DNA from: Robiginitomaculum sp.
GTDB lineage: Bacteria; Pseudomonadota; Alphaproteobacteria; Caulobacterales; Maricaulaceae
Length of the DNA stretch: 35,205 bases
Reading direction: 5' to 3'
Assembly: GCA_021776675.1 (NCBI GenBank)
Contig: JAJFFM010000051.1
Span: 1-35,205, forward strand
The position numbers were made by a program, and so were the translations under genes. How positions within the stretch are numbered: position 1 is the stretch's first letter; each line of letters opens with the position of its first letter. This document shows positions 16,832 to 25,202 of the stretch, one piece after another. Under the pieces are notes generated by a model that saw only the letters and a list, made by a program, of their open reading frames with translations, made no database searches and was not told the origin of the DNA.

Positions 16832-17523
16832 TAAACACCACCAACATTAAAAACTTGCCCGCTCAGCATGCTGCTTTGTTCGCTTAATAAGTACTCGGTC
16901 AAAATGCTAATATCTTCTTTTGTAAACTGACTTGGTAGGATTTGATTATTAATAATTTGCTCAATAGACTTCACAGGAACATTAGAAATTAAATCTGTCT
17001 CAATTGGCCCAGGAGAAATGATGTTAACAGTAGTATTAAAATCTGCCATCTCTCGTGCAAAGCTTCGAGAAAACCCCTCTACGCCTGCCTTAGAGGCAAT
17101 ATAAATTGATTCGCCCTTCAGCGAAATAGGGACAGCAATGGTGGAAAAATTTATTATGCGCCCACACTTATTTCGTGCGAACCGCTTAGAAAATAATATG
17201 CATGTATTAATAGTGCCAATTAAATTTGTACGGATGATTTTTTCTACAGTTTTTGGAGGGGTAGAAATGGCTAAATTCATAGAGGCGATGCCAGCTGCAT
17301 TAATGAGGCCATAAACCGTTTTATCTTTTAGCGGCTGTTTAAGCGCTTTTTTTAAATCTGAATAATCACCAACATCACAAGCGATGGCCTGAACTTGATC
17401 TGGAGCGCGCCCACTCCGCGACAGGCCAATTACATTATACCCCCTTTGTGATAATGAGCTACAAATGTGCTCGCCAAGACCACGGGATGAGCCCGTAACA
17501 ATAATTGTTTGTTTAGGAGTCAA
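16831..17523 (-). CDS. Short-chain dehydrogenase/reductase, FabG-like
   Basis: 230 residues from a TTG start that overlaps the ACP stop (TTGA), a coupled arrangement. It shows TGSSRGLGEHI (cofactor-binding Gly motif), NAAGIAS, INFSTIAVPISLKG with the catalytic Ser, YIASKAG (YxxxK), SPGPIETDLI, and the C-terminal GQVFNVGGV common in 3-oxoacyl-ACP reductases. It should use NAD(P)H to reduce a keto group, most simply on an acyl-ACP because it sits between an ACP and an acyl ligase. A sugar-keto substrate cannot be excluded. SDRs are too promiscuous by sequence for the substrate to be named. Confidence 0.87.
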   Translation of the reverse strand: MTPKQTIIVTGSSRGLGEHICSSLSQRGYNVIGLSRSGRAPDQVQAIACDVGDYSDLKKALKQPLKDKTVYGLINAAGIASMNLAISTPPKTVEKIIRTNLIGTINTCILFSKRFARNKCGRIINFSTIAVPISLKGESIYIASKAGVEGFSRSFAREMADFNTTVNIISPGPIETDLISNVPVKSIEQIINNQILPSQFTKEDISILTEYLLSEQSSMLSGQVFNVGGV

Positions 17524-17822
17524 GATGCTTTTCTCTGTAAATAAAAGAGATGTGCGGCCAGAGATTGTGGAGTTTTAAAAATACTGCGCCGTGCTGATAA
17601 GGTCGCGTCGTCTTGCCAATCGAATTCAATGCCTAATTCATCTTCAGCATATTCTTCTATAAGCAACAAAACCTCGACTAGCCCTCTTGAACTAATAATT
17701 GCCTCTGGTCCTACAATCGGACTATTTTCTTCCACAGTAACGCCGATTGCATTTTGTCCATCTTCTTCAAAAACTTCGCGTAAAATTTCTACTATTTTGG
17801 TAGTAACACGTTTATTTTCCAT
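17520..17822 (-). CDS. Acyl carrier protein-like protein
   Basis: 100 acidic residues. An ACP fold is suggested by KIVEILREVFEE (helix 1), then SSRGLVEVLLLIEEYAEDEL, the helix-2 motif in which S45 lines up with the phosphopantetheine serine of D-S-L and the usual Asp is Ser44. The C-terminal FKTPQSLAAHLF is the final helix pattern. AGGGGA precedes the ATG. Similar stand-alone ACPs occur in polysaccharide-decoration clusters, carrying an acyl group for transfer to a sugar. It is the first gene of a four-gene coupled unit. If the Ser is not modified, the protein might be a non-carrier relative, since the local motif is unusual. Confidence 0.75.
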   Translation of the reverse strand: MENKRVTTKIVEILREVFEEDGQNAIGVTVEENSPIVGPEAIISSRGLVEVLLLIEEYAEDELGIEFDWQDDATLSARRSIFKTPQSLAAHLFYLQRKAS

Positions 17823-18416
17823 ATTGTCAAAAATCCCCTATTTTGTGATTAATGTTGCACAAAGTTGACAAAACTCCAATAAAACTTTCCGCTACACTCA
17901 ATTATTTTTTTGAAAAAAACGAATTACACTGTTGCTATGGAATTACAACAAAATATTTGTTTCTACAATTATACTAATTCTTGGGAGGAAAAATTGTTAT
18001 TGCCATGTTAAATCCAATAAAAGCTCTAATAAAGAAATCGTATTTAAACCATAAGCTCAGTGGGTTGGATTATGATAGTTAATCTTCCAGAGGCCCATTA
18101 AGTCTTGCCGGTTATTTTGCGCCTCGACAAGTGTAGGTGAGGAAGCAAGGCTTTATTTGCTTTGGCTGCGTGCCAATGGAATGGATCTTCACGCATTGAT
18201 TTTACACATCATATTACTCCACAAATAGCCCACCTTGAACTCGTCTCCTAACCGAACCCAAATTGTGGGCTATGTTATTCCCCTGTAATCAACAACACGT
18301 AAATTAATTTGGCGGTCTACATAATTTATAAATAGGCTTTGACTTGTTTGTTTTCATATAAACAGGTTCTCATTTAAGCCCGCATTAATATGGACGTTTG
18401 ACACAAGTATTAATAT
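17823..18416. other. 594-base AT-rich intergenic region with inverted repeat and short ORFs
   Basis: This gap separates the RTX protease end from the ACP start (both minus strand) and must hold the ACP-cassette promoter. ATAGCCCAC (18225-18233) and GTGGGCTAT (18265-18273) form a nine-base perfect inverted repeat with a 31-base loop. Two small plus-strand ORFs overlap: 17937-18011 (24 codons) and 18005-18082 (MLNPIKALIKKSYLNH..., 25 codons, with GGAGG about 20 bases upstream). Neither matches anything I know. The stretch may contain decayed sequence like the neighbouring gaps, but I could not identify any. Confidence 0.5.
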
Positions 18417-21400
18417 CTAAACAAACTCAAAAAAGTCTGTGTAATAGGATTGATTTGCATCTTCTAAATCTATGTTAAATCCTAAACCATCCTCTACATT
18501 AAAATGTGCGTCACGTAATGCTTCGGCCTGTACTAAGAATTCTGCAAATGTGTCTTGGTCAAACTCAATGCCAGCTAGGTCTGAAGTCTCCCTGAATATA
18601 TCATCTGCAACGGTAGGTTTTTCAACAAACACAAAGTTATCATCGTCAGCGATTGTTGCTTTTTCCACTAATGCTAGCAAGTCTTCGGAAACCGTAGCGG
18701 CTTCACTTACAAAAGTTTTATCTGCGACACTAGTAATCTGCTTATCTAAACTATTGCTATCTTCAGCCCCAATTCTAAAAATGAAGTCAGTTGCAGTTAA
18801 CGTGCTCGCACTCGTACCAATTATGTAGATAATATCAGGAATGCCTCCAAGGGTAATTGAAGTATTTACTCCACCATCAATTTCAACAATTGATAGTTGA
18901 CTGAAACTAGTCAACCCTATGATTGAAGATAGGTCAATTTTGTCTATGCCAATATCAAATTCATAAATGCGGTCAACACCCCAATTATTGTCAAAAATTA
19001 CTGTGTCAGCCACCCCGTCACCAACGCCACCCGCATTACCGAGAATAAGGAAGTCATCACCCGTGCCGCCATTTAAAGTGTCCGACCCTAAACCAGCATA
19101 AAGCCAATCACGAGATCCATTGCCATTTAAAGTATCATTTTCACTATATCCTAGCAATACATCAACAGCCAAGCCGCCAATTAAAGTATCATTACCCCCG
19201 GCCCCTATTAAGTACACGGTGCTTGTATAATCGGTCGCGTCAAATGTATCATTTTCATCTCCACCAAACACAACCTCTACTTCAGCGGCTGTAACATCCA
19301 AACTATAGCTGCTGTTTGTAAATACAAACACCCTGTCAAGACCTTCTCCACCGTGAATATTTGCACCAGAGTCAATATCGTCAATATAAAACCAGTCATT
19401 GCCTGCGCCACCAAAGAAACTATCAGACCCTGTGCCGCCTACTAATACGTCCGCACCTTCACTTCCGTATAATTGGTCGTCTCCAGCCTCTCCGTACAAA
19501 AAGTTTGTAACCCCAGCATCCCCAGTTAGGCTGGAGTCGGCGGATGCGTATAACGTATCATTATTGTCGCCACCATAGAGAGCGTCACCACCCCCACCTC
19601 CGGTTAGGATGTTTTCTGCGCTGTTCCCGATAATTGTGTCAACACCAGAACCACCTATGGCATTTTCTATAATCGTACCGCGCGCGATGGTAATAGCGCC
19701 GCTCGTGCCGTCTATATCTGAGAAAGCTTCTTGTCTAAGATCAATGCGCTGAACTCTTGAGTAACCAGAAAAATCCAATGTATCATCGCCGCCTGTATCA
19801 TAGATGCTAAGGCTGGGCGCGCGGGAAAATTGGCTGAAGTCATGAACATCCGTCTCGGTTGAGTTCCACCCATAAACTGTATCGCCGACCCTTGTGGAAG
19901 TATTGGCGCCGTACAAATCTTGTATAGCAATAATATCGGCGATTTGCGGCCCGAGCACAAAACGCAGATCGCCAAAATAACCGCTTTGATTTTGGTCAAA
20001 ATAGGACATCACAGTAAATGCCCAGCTGTCATTATAATAATCATTGTCAAGATTATAGGTAGCATTCCCATTATAGGGCCCTGCATGCCCAAGACCGAGG
20101 GCATGGCCAATTTCATGTAAAAACGTTTGGTAGGTATAGCTATCGAGGTTTACATTACTACCGTTCCACGTGGAAGACACATTCAAATCAGAAGACAAAA
20201 CCAAACTGCCCGACCTTGTATTTGCATTAAAAGCACCGTCCCCATCATTACGAAATACGATGTCGCCTGGTCCTTCGACAAATGTAATATTTGCAACACT
20301 AGCCCATGCGTCCAGCGCGCGGCGCGCCAAAGCTTCTGCGCCTGCGCTAAGGGAATTTGCCCCACTTTCAAAACTAAAGTTAATAACGGTTGGACCAGCA
20401 CTGCCATCATTATAGGATGAGCGGGGACTGAATTCATCGGTGAGAAAATGAGCGATACCGTCAAGGTCCCGCTCTTCTAAACTTGGGACTTCTTCAACGG
20501 TTAGCGCATAATCACCCGTTATTGATTCAAAAGCTGAAGCGGCAACATAATAAGTGCCTGTTGTCGTAATATCATAAGCCAAACGAGCATTGGATTCAGG
20601 GCCGCTATTATTATTTGCTGCAATAACAGCACCTGTTGAATCGCGTAATTCCAAAAATGTATCTGACGCTATTGTGTTCCCAAAGCCGGTGTTAGAGATT
20701 ATGTATCTGCTACCCGCCGTCAGCGTGATAGCGAACCAATCCGCATCCCCTGCGGTCTCGATTGTGCCGGAAACGGATCCATTTACGACGGCGGTCGCAG
20801 TCGTTGCCGTCGATGCGGCTACCTCTGTGCTGCTTACCTCGCTAAGTGATAAAGTATAGCTACCTGTGAATGTTGAATATGCTTCAGCTGAAATATAATA
20901 AGTGCCGCTGGTGCTCGCCGTATAAGTTAGCAGGGAGTCCCGAAAATCCCCTAGAATAATATCGTCGTTATTGGCTTGCTCTACACCCGCCGCGTTCATG
21001 AGACGAACAAGTGGATCTTCTAAGCCGTCGCCATTACCGAGCTGGGAAATATCGTAAGTAGTGCCAGCCACCAATGTGACCTCAAACCAGTCCGTATCAC
21101 CCGCAAAATCAATAGCGCTCACCACCTGCGCGCCAACCGCCAAGCTAGCGGTTGTTGATGTATCGCCAGGAATTGTGTTTTCACTTGGCGTATCAGCGAA
21201 ATTAATAGACAAATCATTGTAAAAAGCATCAATATCAAAATCGAGGTTTAGCGGATCCAGAAGAGATGCGATCAAAAGAGAATTAGCATCGCTGAACTGA
21301 GAGCTACAGCCACAACACCCGCAACCACTAACGCTATCTTCTGCAATGTCTGCTGATTTTGACTGTATGGCGTCCAGCAAATCGTTAAAGAAGTTGGGGG

Positions 21401-21566
21401 TGTGGGACGCACCTAAGTTTACAGAGGCATTTGCCGTCCCTGATTGGTTAGGCGCTACGATTGCAAAGGGCTGTACGAAGGACGCGAATGCATCAACTCC
21501 CCAATCAAGCGTTGAAAAACCCATGTCGAGTTCCGAAGTAAGGTTGCTCTCTGTGAAAAAACGCAT
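18417..21566 (-). CDS. RTX M10 (serralysin-family) metalloprotease with two PPC domains
   Basis: 1049 acidic residues with no Sec signal, as expected for type I secretion. N-terminal region 1-135 contains a cysteine cluster at 82-87 (GCGCCGCSS). Two PPC-type beta-sandwich domains lie at about 140-245 and 255-360, both with DTDWFEV/DADWFAI and GTYY. The catalytic domain (about 365-555) has HEIGHALGLGH (H484, H488, H494 bind zinc; E485 catalytic) and the Met-turn VMSYF. The serralysin linker GDTVYGWNS is followed by RTX GGxGxDxxx calcium repeats (about 590-850). The C-terminal approx 150 residues are acidic and end DFFEFV, a plausible type I signal. AAGGGA precedes the ATG. No secretion genes are in the window. 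Confidence 0.92.
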   Translation of the reverse strand: MRFFTESNLTSELDMGFSTLDWGVDAFASFVQPFAIVAPNQSGTANASVNLGASHTPNFFNDLLDAIQSKSADIAEDSVSGCGCCGCSSQFSDANSLLIASLLDPLNLDFDIDAFYNDLSINFADTPSENTIPGDTSTTASLAVGAQVVSAIDFAGDTDWFEVTLVAGTTYDISQLGNGDGLEDPLVRLMNAAGVEQANNDDIILGDFRDSLLTYTASTSGTYYISAEAYSTFTGSYTLSLSEVSSTEVAASTATTATAVVNGSVSGTIETAGDADWFAITLTAGSRYIISNTGFGNTIASDTFLELRDSTGAVIAANNNSGPESNARLAYDITTTGTYYVAASAFESITGDYALTVEEVPSLEERDLDGIAHFLTDEFSPRSSYNDGSAGPTVINFSFESGANSLSAGAEALARRALDAWASVANITFVEGPGDIVFRNDGDGAFNANTRSGSLVLSSDLNVSSTWNGSNVNLDSYTYQTFLHEIGHALGLGHAGPYNGNATYNLDNDYYNDSWAFTVMSYFDQNQSGYFGDLRFVLGPQIADIIAIQDLYGANTSTRVGDTVYGWNSTETDVHDFSQFSRAPSLSIYDTGGDDTLDFSGYSRVQRIDLRQEAFSDIDGTSGAITIARGTIIENAIGGSGVDTIIGNSAENILTGGGGGDALYGGDNNDTLYASADSSLTGDAGVTNFLYGEAGDDQLYGSEGADVLVGGTGSDSFFGGAGNDWFYIDDIDSGANIHGGEGLDRVFVFTNSSYSLDVTAAEVEVVFGGDENDTFDATDYTSTVYLIGAGGNDTLIGGLAVDVLLGYSENDTLNGNGSRDWLYAGLGSDTLNGGTGDDFLILGNAGGVGDGVADTVIFDNNWGVDRIYEFDIGIDKIDLSSIIGLTSFSQLSIVEIDGGVNTSITLGGIPDIIYIIGTSASTLTATDFIFRIGAEDSNSLDKQITSVADKTFVSEAATVSEDLLALVEKATIADDDNFVFVEKPTVADDIFRETSDLAGIEFDQDTFAEFLVQAEALRDAHFNVEDGLGFNIDLEDANQSYYTDFFEFV

Positions 21567-21754
21567 GTTTTATCCCTTCAATTTTTATTTTTATCGTACC
21601 CCCCGACTAATCAGTTATTACAGCAAGTCCCATATCAATAGCAAATACAAATTGCCGTAAATACAGGCACATTGTTGTGAAGCCTTGCATATGGTTTGCG
21701 CATTCTTTAATTATTAGGCCAACAAAGGAACAGAACCGTTTCTTTATGGCCAAC

Positions 21755-22056
21755 CTATTTAACCCAGCCCATCGTCTTGGTGGTCGCATAAGGGCTTTGC
21801 TGATAAAATGGTGTAGTTTCACTTTGAGGTGCTTCAAATACTCGTCCAAATAGTTCAAATGTGAATGCCTGATAGTGTTTAGCCTTTGATGCAAGTTTTA
21901 AGATGCGGATAGCTTCTAACATGCGCAAAAAGCCTACTGTATCTGAATGAGCGGCATATTTTGGTGTGTCAAACTAACCTACACGTACGATTGATCGCCT
22001 GAGCTGTAGGTATTATCCAGCTACGTTTCTTGATTAATACGTCTTAAGCTCATCAT
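21755..22056 (-). pseudogene. gmd: Relic of GDP-mannose 4,6-dehydratase (gmd)
   Basis: Decayed minus-strand sequence matching the central part of Gmd. From upstream to downstream: MMSLRRINQET, stop, LDNTYSSGDQSYV, stop, VS (for QPDEIYNLAAQSHV-VS), then a frame change to FDTPKYAAHSDTVGFLRMLE, AIRILKLASKAKHYQA, FTFELFGRVFEAPQSETTPF, YQQSPYATTKTM and a stop at 21755-21757. These match EPEYTADVDALGTLRLLEAI, FYQASTSELYGKVQEVP and ETTPFYPRSPYAAAK of Gmd, including the catalytic Y-x3-K region. Missing ends, two internal stops and a shift show it is dead. Gmd makes GDP-4-keto-6-deoxymannose, the substrate of the aminotransferase encoded next door, so a working copy is expected elsewhere. Confidence 0.85.
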
Positions 22057-22132
22057 TTGGAAAAAAGCTAAATTAAAATAAAAATCACCCCTTAATTTCC
22101 TTGAAACTTACAGCGTAGGTTTTACAATCATT

Positions 22133-22162
22133 TGAAAATGGGCTAACAGGCTTACATTTTCA
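22133..22162 (+). promoter_or_regulatory. Inverted repeat in the leader of the polysaccharide operon
   Basis: TGAAAATG (22133-22140), a 14-base loop, and CATTTTCA (22155-22162), ending 20 bases before the aminotransferase ATG. The stem is AT-rich. It could be an operator or a leader hairpin. The rest of the 21567-22182 gap holds the gmd relic and presumably the RTX gene promoter. Confidence 0.35.
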
Positions 22163-22182
22163 CCCTTAGAGAAATTACAATT

Positions 22183-23295
22183 ATGAAGCCTATTCCTATT
22201 TATGAACCTCAGCTATCTGGGCGAGAGACGGCAAATGTACTTGATTGCATGAATTCAGGGTGGATTAGTTCTCGCGGTAAATATGTCGAAATGTTTGAAG
22301 ATGGTTTTTGTAAATTTACGAATTCTAAATTTGCCACAACTGTATCCAATGGTACTGCAGCATTGCATCTTGCCTTTCTGGCCCTAGGTATCAAAGAGGG
22401 TGATGAGGTTATTGTTCCTACATTTACTTATATTGCTTCAATAAATGCCATTAGATACGTTGGGGCAACACCTGTTTTCGTTGATTCCGAACCCCAGTTT
22501 TGGCAAGCAGATTGTGAAGACATAACGCGTAAAATTACGCCAAAAACTAAAGCAATTTTGGCAGTGCATCTATATGGCCACATGACTGATATGACAGCAA
22601 TAAATAGCTTGGCAAAAACACACAATCTCTACGTCATTGAGGACGCCGCGCAAGCCTTTGGTAGCTATATTAAAGAAGCGCACGCTGGCACGCTTAGTGA
22701 TATTGCTACTTTTAGCTTTTTCGCCAATAAAACCATTACGACAGGCGAGGGGGGGATGGTAACCACACAATGCCCCAAGCTTGATGCAAAAATACGGTTG
22801 CTAAAAAATCACCACTCATCCTTAACTAAAAAATACTGGCACGATGAAATTGGCTATAATTACCGTATGACAAACATTTGCGCAGCCATTGGGGTCGCTC
22901 AACTTGAGCAAGCCCAGAGTGTGCTAAAGAAGAAGGCAACAATAGCACAAATATATCATGAAGCCCTATCAAATGCGCCCGTTACTTTTCAAAACACAAG
23001 TCATGAAATGACCCATTCCCAATGGATGGTCTCATTGATTTTGGATGAGGGTTATGATCGAGATACGCTCATTGATTATCTCTCAGCAGTAAAGATAGAA
23101 ACAAGACCAACTTTTTATCCTGCTCACACGATGCCAATGTACGCATTTTTTGTTCAAAATAAGCATTCATACCTTGTCGCAGAAAAGCTAAGTAGACAAG
23201 GTATAAACTTGCCTAGCTACCCGGGGCTTTCCTCTGAAGATATTCTTCACATTTGCAGTCAAATCAAACGGTTTTTTAAAGCACACCCACAATGA
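22183..23295 (+). CDS. DegT/DnrJ/EryC1 sugar aminotransferase, GDP-perosamine-synthase-like
   Basis: 370 residues, the normal length for the family. The start MKPIPIYEPQLSGRETANVL and SGWISSRGKYVEMFE are close to GDP-perosamine synthases. SNGTAALHLAFLALGI, IVPTFTYIAS, IEDAAQAFGS (D154) and FANKTITTGEGGMVTT (PLP lysine K183) follow. The enzyme should transfer an amino group from glutamate to C4 of a GDP-4-keto-6-deoxyhexose in the cytoplasm, giving a GDP-4-amino sugar. The neighbouring gmd relic supports a GDP-mannose origin. Other 4-amino sugar enzymes of the family cannot be excluded from sequence alone. It overlaps the glycosyltransferase start by ATGA and heads the operon. Confidence 0.88.
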   Translation: MKPIPIYEPQLSGRETANVLDCMNSGWISSRGKYVEMFEDGFCKFTNSKFATTVSNGTAALHLAFLALGIKEGDEVIVPTFTYIASINAIRYVGATPVFVDSEPQFWQADCEDITRKITPKTKAILAVHLYGHMTDMTAINSLAKTHNLYVIEDAAQAFGSYIKEAHAGTLSDIATFSFFANKTITTGEGGMVTTQCPKLDAKIRLLKNHHSSLTKKYWHDEIGYNYRMTNICAAIGVAQLEQAQSVLKKKATIAQIYHEALSNAPVTFQNTSHEMTHSQWMVSLILDEGYDRDTLIDYLSAVKIETRPTFYPAHTMPMYAFFVQNKHSYLVAEKLSRQGINLPSYPGLSSEDILHICSQIKRFFKAHPQ

Positions 23296-25202
23296 GTACA
23301 TCTAAGTTTGCTCCCTCATCACCACTCAATGTAGGCATATGGCTGCCTCTCGGCCCCGGCGCGCATTGGCGCGGAGAGGGCATAGCTAGAACTATAGAAT
23401 TTATAATTAATGGGAACGTCAAAAACGGGCAATTGGGATCAGATGTAGTCTACACTTTCTATTCTTCAATTTCACTATCTAATGACATTAAAAATAGCTT
23501 GGAAGAAACACTCGGTGATGACATTAGACATATCCAGTTTGTCAGAGTACTAACCGCGGATTATCACAGCTTAAAAGTAGTAAATACAATTTTTTCCCTA
23601 TTTGGTCTCATAAAGTTTCAAAAAAAAGAACCCGTGCCATTTAATCTATCCAAACTGGAAAACATTACAACACCTCAAGGTGTGCAAGCGTTTTACGTAA
23701 AAGGAAAAGCGCATAAAGCTGCACGTTTTTTGGGGTTAAAGTTACTAATTGATCAGGATAACCCAGATTATAAGTTCCCAAAAAAAAAGAAAAAGATTGA
23801 CATTTTTAAAGCCTGGCTTTTTTGGGCGTTCAAAAAAGATAGTAATGATACAATACCTGAGCAGCAGGCACGACCTTTTGAAAAATATAGGTTAGAAGAA
23901 AAATACGCCCTTAAATATACAATGCCAGGCGCATTTATATTTATGAAAATTGTACATTTTTGCAATAAAATTGTAGGGCTTCGTTTTTTTTCAAACAAAG
24001 CACAAGCTTTCTATTTTCGCCTCAGCCAAAGCTCTATCAACAAAAAGCTTTTACATTATGCGATGTCCGAAAACCCTGAAAAGGAAAATGTTGATATTTG
24101 GTGGATTGTTAATCCAAATATTTACGGTGCTGAGTTTTTACCGGGCCCAAAGGTAGTGAATTTTTGGGATTTCGTAGTAGGAGAATATGGATATTTTTGG
24201 GACAAAGCGGCCGTTGAAAACACCTATTCTAGAATTAAACTCGTTTGCCACGCTGCAGATGCCATCATTACGCAATCCCTACACAACCGCGAGCTAAAGC
24301 TTTTTCCGATAATGAATGTTGATGGCGCTAAAACTAACGTCGTATATTTGTCCTATCCGGACCACTACCCTCAATATGTGCCTTTATTTCATAAATCCGG
24401 TGTGCGCACCACCCAATCACGAAAGCAGGCAGCGGATATAATCCGCCATTATGTTGGTTGGCGCTTATATCAGAATTTTGGTTCAAAAGGCCGAGATATG
24501 AGTAAATACGGCTTCATGATGGAGCGTTTAAACTCATTTCTTTTTGAGGGCAAAACTTACGCCATTATTTCTACACAGGATAGGCCATATAAAAACCTAA
24601 CCTTCATAGTGAATGCATTTTTTGATGCCGTGAATAAAAAAGGCATTGATGCATACCTTATATTAACTAGTGAAATTGACTTATCTGACAAAGAGAGTGA
24701 GTTGACCAAAGCTCTCATTAAACAGCGTGCCATGCATAGAGTGTTTTCACTTCCACGTGTCCCCAATAATGTGCACGCTGCTCTTTATCATTGCGCATCT
24801 CTAACAATTCACCCTTCCTATTCGGAGGGCGGTGTAGGGTCTTACCCGTTCGTAGAAGGTATGGTTATGGGCTGCCCGGGCCTGGTTGCAATTGGTGACT
24901 ATAGTTATGAAGGCCAACGTCTTCATCCAAGTTATCATGAACTAATGATCTCGCCGTATCATAAAAAAGCTGCCACTAAAAAAATTGTGCGGGCGCTTAA
25001 AAGTTCTGACAAATTACACGAAGAACAAAAAAATATTTTTGCTGCTCACGCGAAATGGAAATGGACAGATATAGCATCTGCCTATTTTGCAGTTATGAAT
25101 AATGCCGTAGGAAACACATTATCTACACCCGCACCATTTCAATCCTCTGAAACTTCAGCCTTCTATGATATTCCCTTTCTCAAACCCGTGGTAGAAGAAT
25201 GA
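23292..25202 (+). CDS. Large GT4-type glycosyltransferase
   Basis: 636 residues, longer than the 350-420 usual for the family. The N-terminus, VGIWLPLGPGAHWRGEGIAR, is the first Rossmann half. The C-terminal half has YAIISTQDRPYKNLTFIVNA, HRVFSLPRVPNNVHAALYHC and IHPSYSEGGVGSYPFVEGMV, with two Glu framing the nucleotide-sugar site. Here they are separated by nine residues rather than the usual seven. A lysine-rich, AT-rich insertion at about 110-230 accounts for the extra length. A cytoplasmic enzyme adding a sugar, possibly the perosamine-type unit, to the growing lipid-linked chain is the simplest role. It overlaps both neighbours by ATGA, so the operon is tightly coupled. Confidence 0.85.
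   Translation: MSTSKFAPSSPLNVGIWLPLGPGAHWRGEGIARTIEFIINGNVKNGQLGSDVVYTFYSSISLSNDIKNSLEETLGDDIRHIQFVRVLTADYHSLKVVNTIFSLFGLIKFQKKEPVPFNLSKLENITTPQGVQAFYVKGKAHKAARFLGLKLLIDQDNPDYKFPKKKKKIDIFKAWLFWAFKKDSNDTIPEQQARPFEKYRLEEKYALKYTMPGAFIFMKIVHFCNKIVGLRFFSNKAQAFYFRLSQSSINKKLLHYAMSENPEKENVDIWWIVNPNIYGAEFLPGPKVVNFWDFVVGEYGYFWDKAAVENTYSRIKLVCHAADAIITQSLHNRELKLFPIMNVDGAKTNVVYLSYPDHYPQYVPLFHKSGVRTTQSRKQAADIIRHYVGWRLYQNFGSKGRDMSKYGFMMERLNSFLFEGKTYAIISTQDRPYKNLTFIVNAFFDAVNKKGIDAYLILTSEIDLSDKESELTKALIKQRAMHRVFSLPRVPNNVHAALYHCASLTIHPSYSEGGVGSYPFVEGMVMGCPGLVAIGDYSYEGQRLHPSYHELMISPYHKKAATKKIVRALKSSDKLHEEQKNIFAAHAKWKWTDIASAYFAVMNNAVGNTLSTPAPFQSSETSAFYDIPFLKPVVEE

Noticed and set aside
18005-18082. 25-codon ORF with GGAGG upstream
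   Set aside because: The spacing to the ATG is too long for a good ribosome site and the peptide is not recognised; kept only as a note.
21607-21894. Minus-strand ORF of 95 codons
   Set aside because: It runs in a different frame through the gmd relic, whose own frame explains the region.
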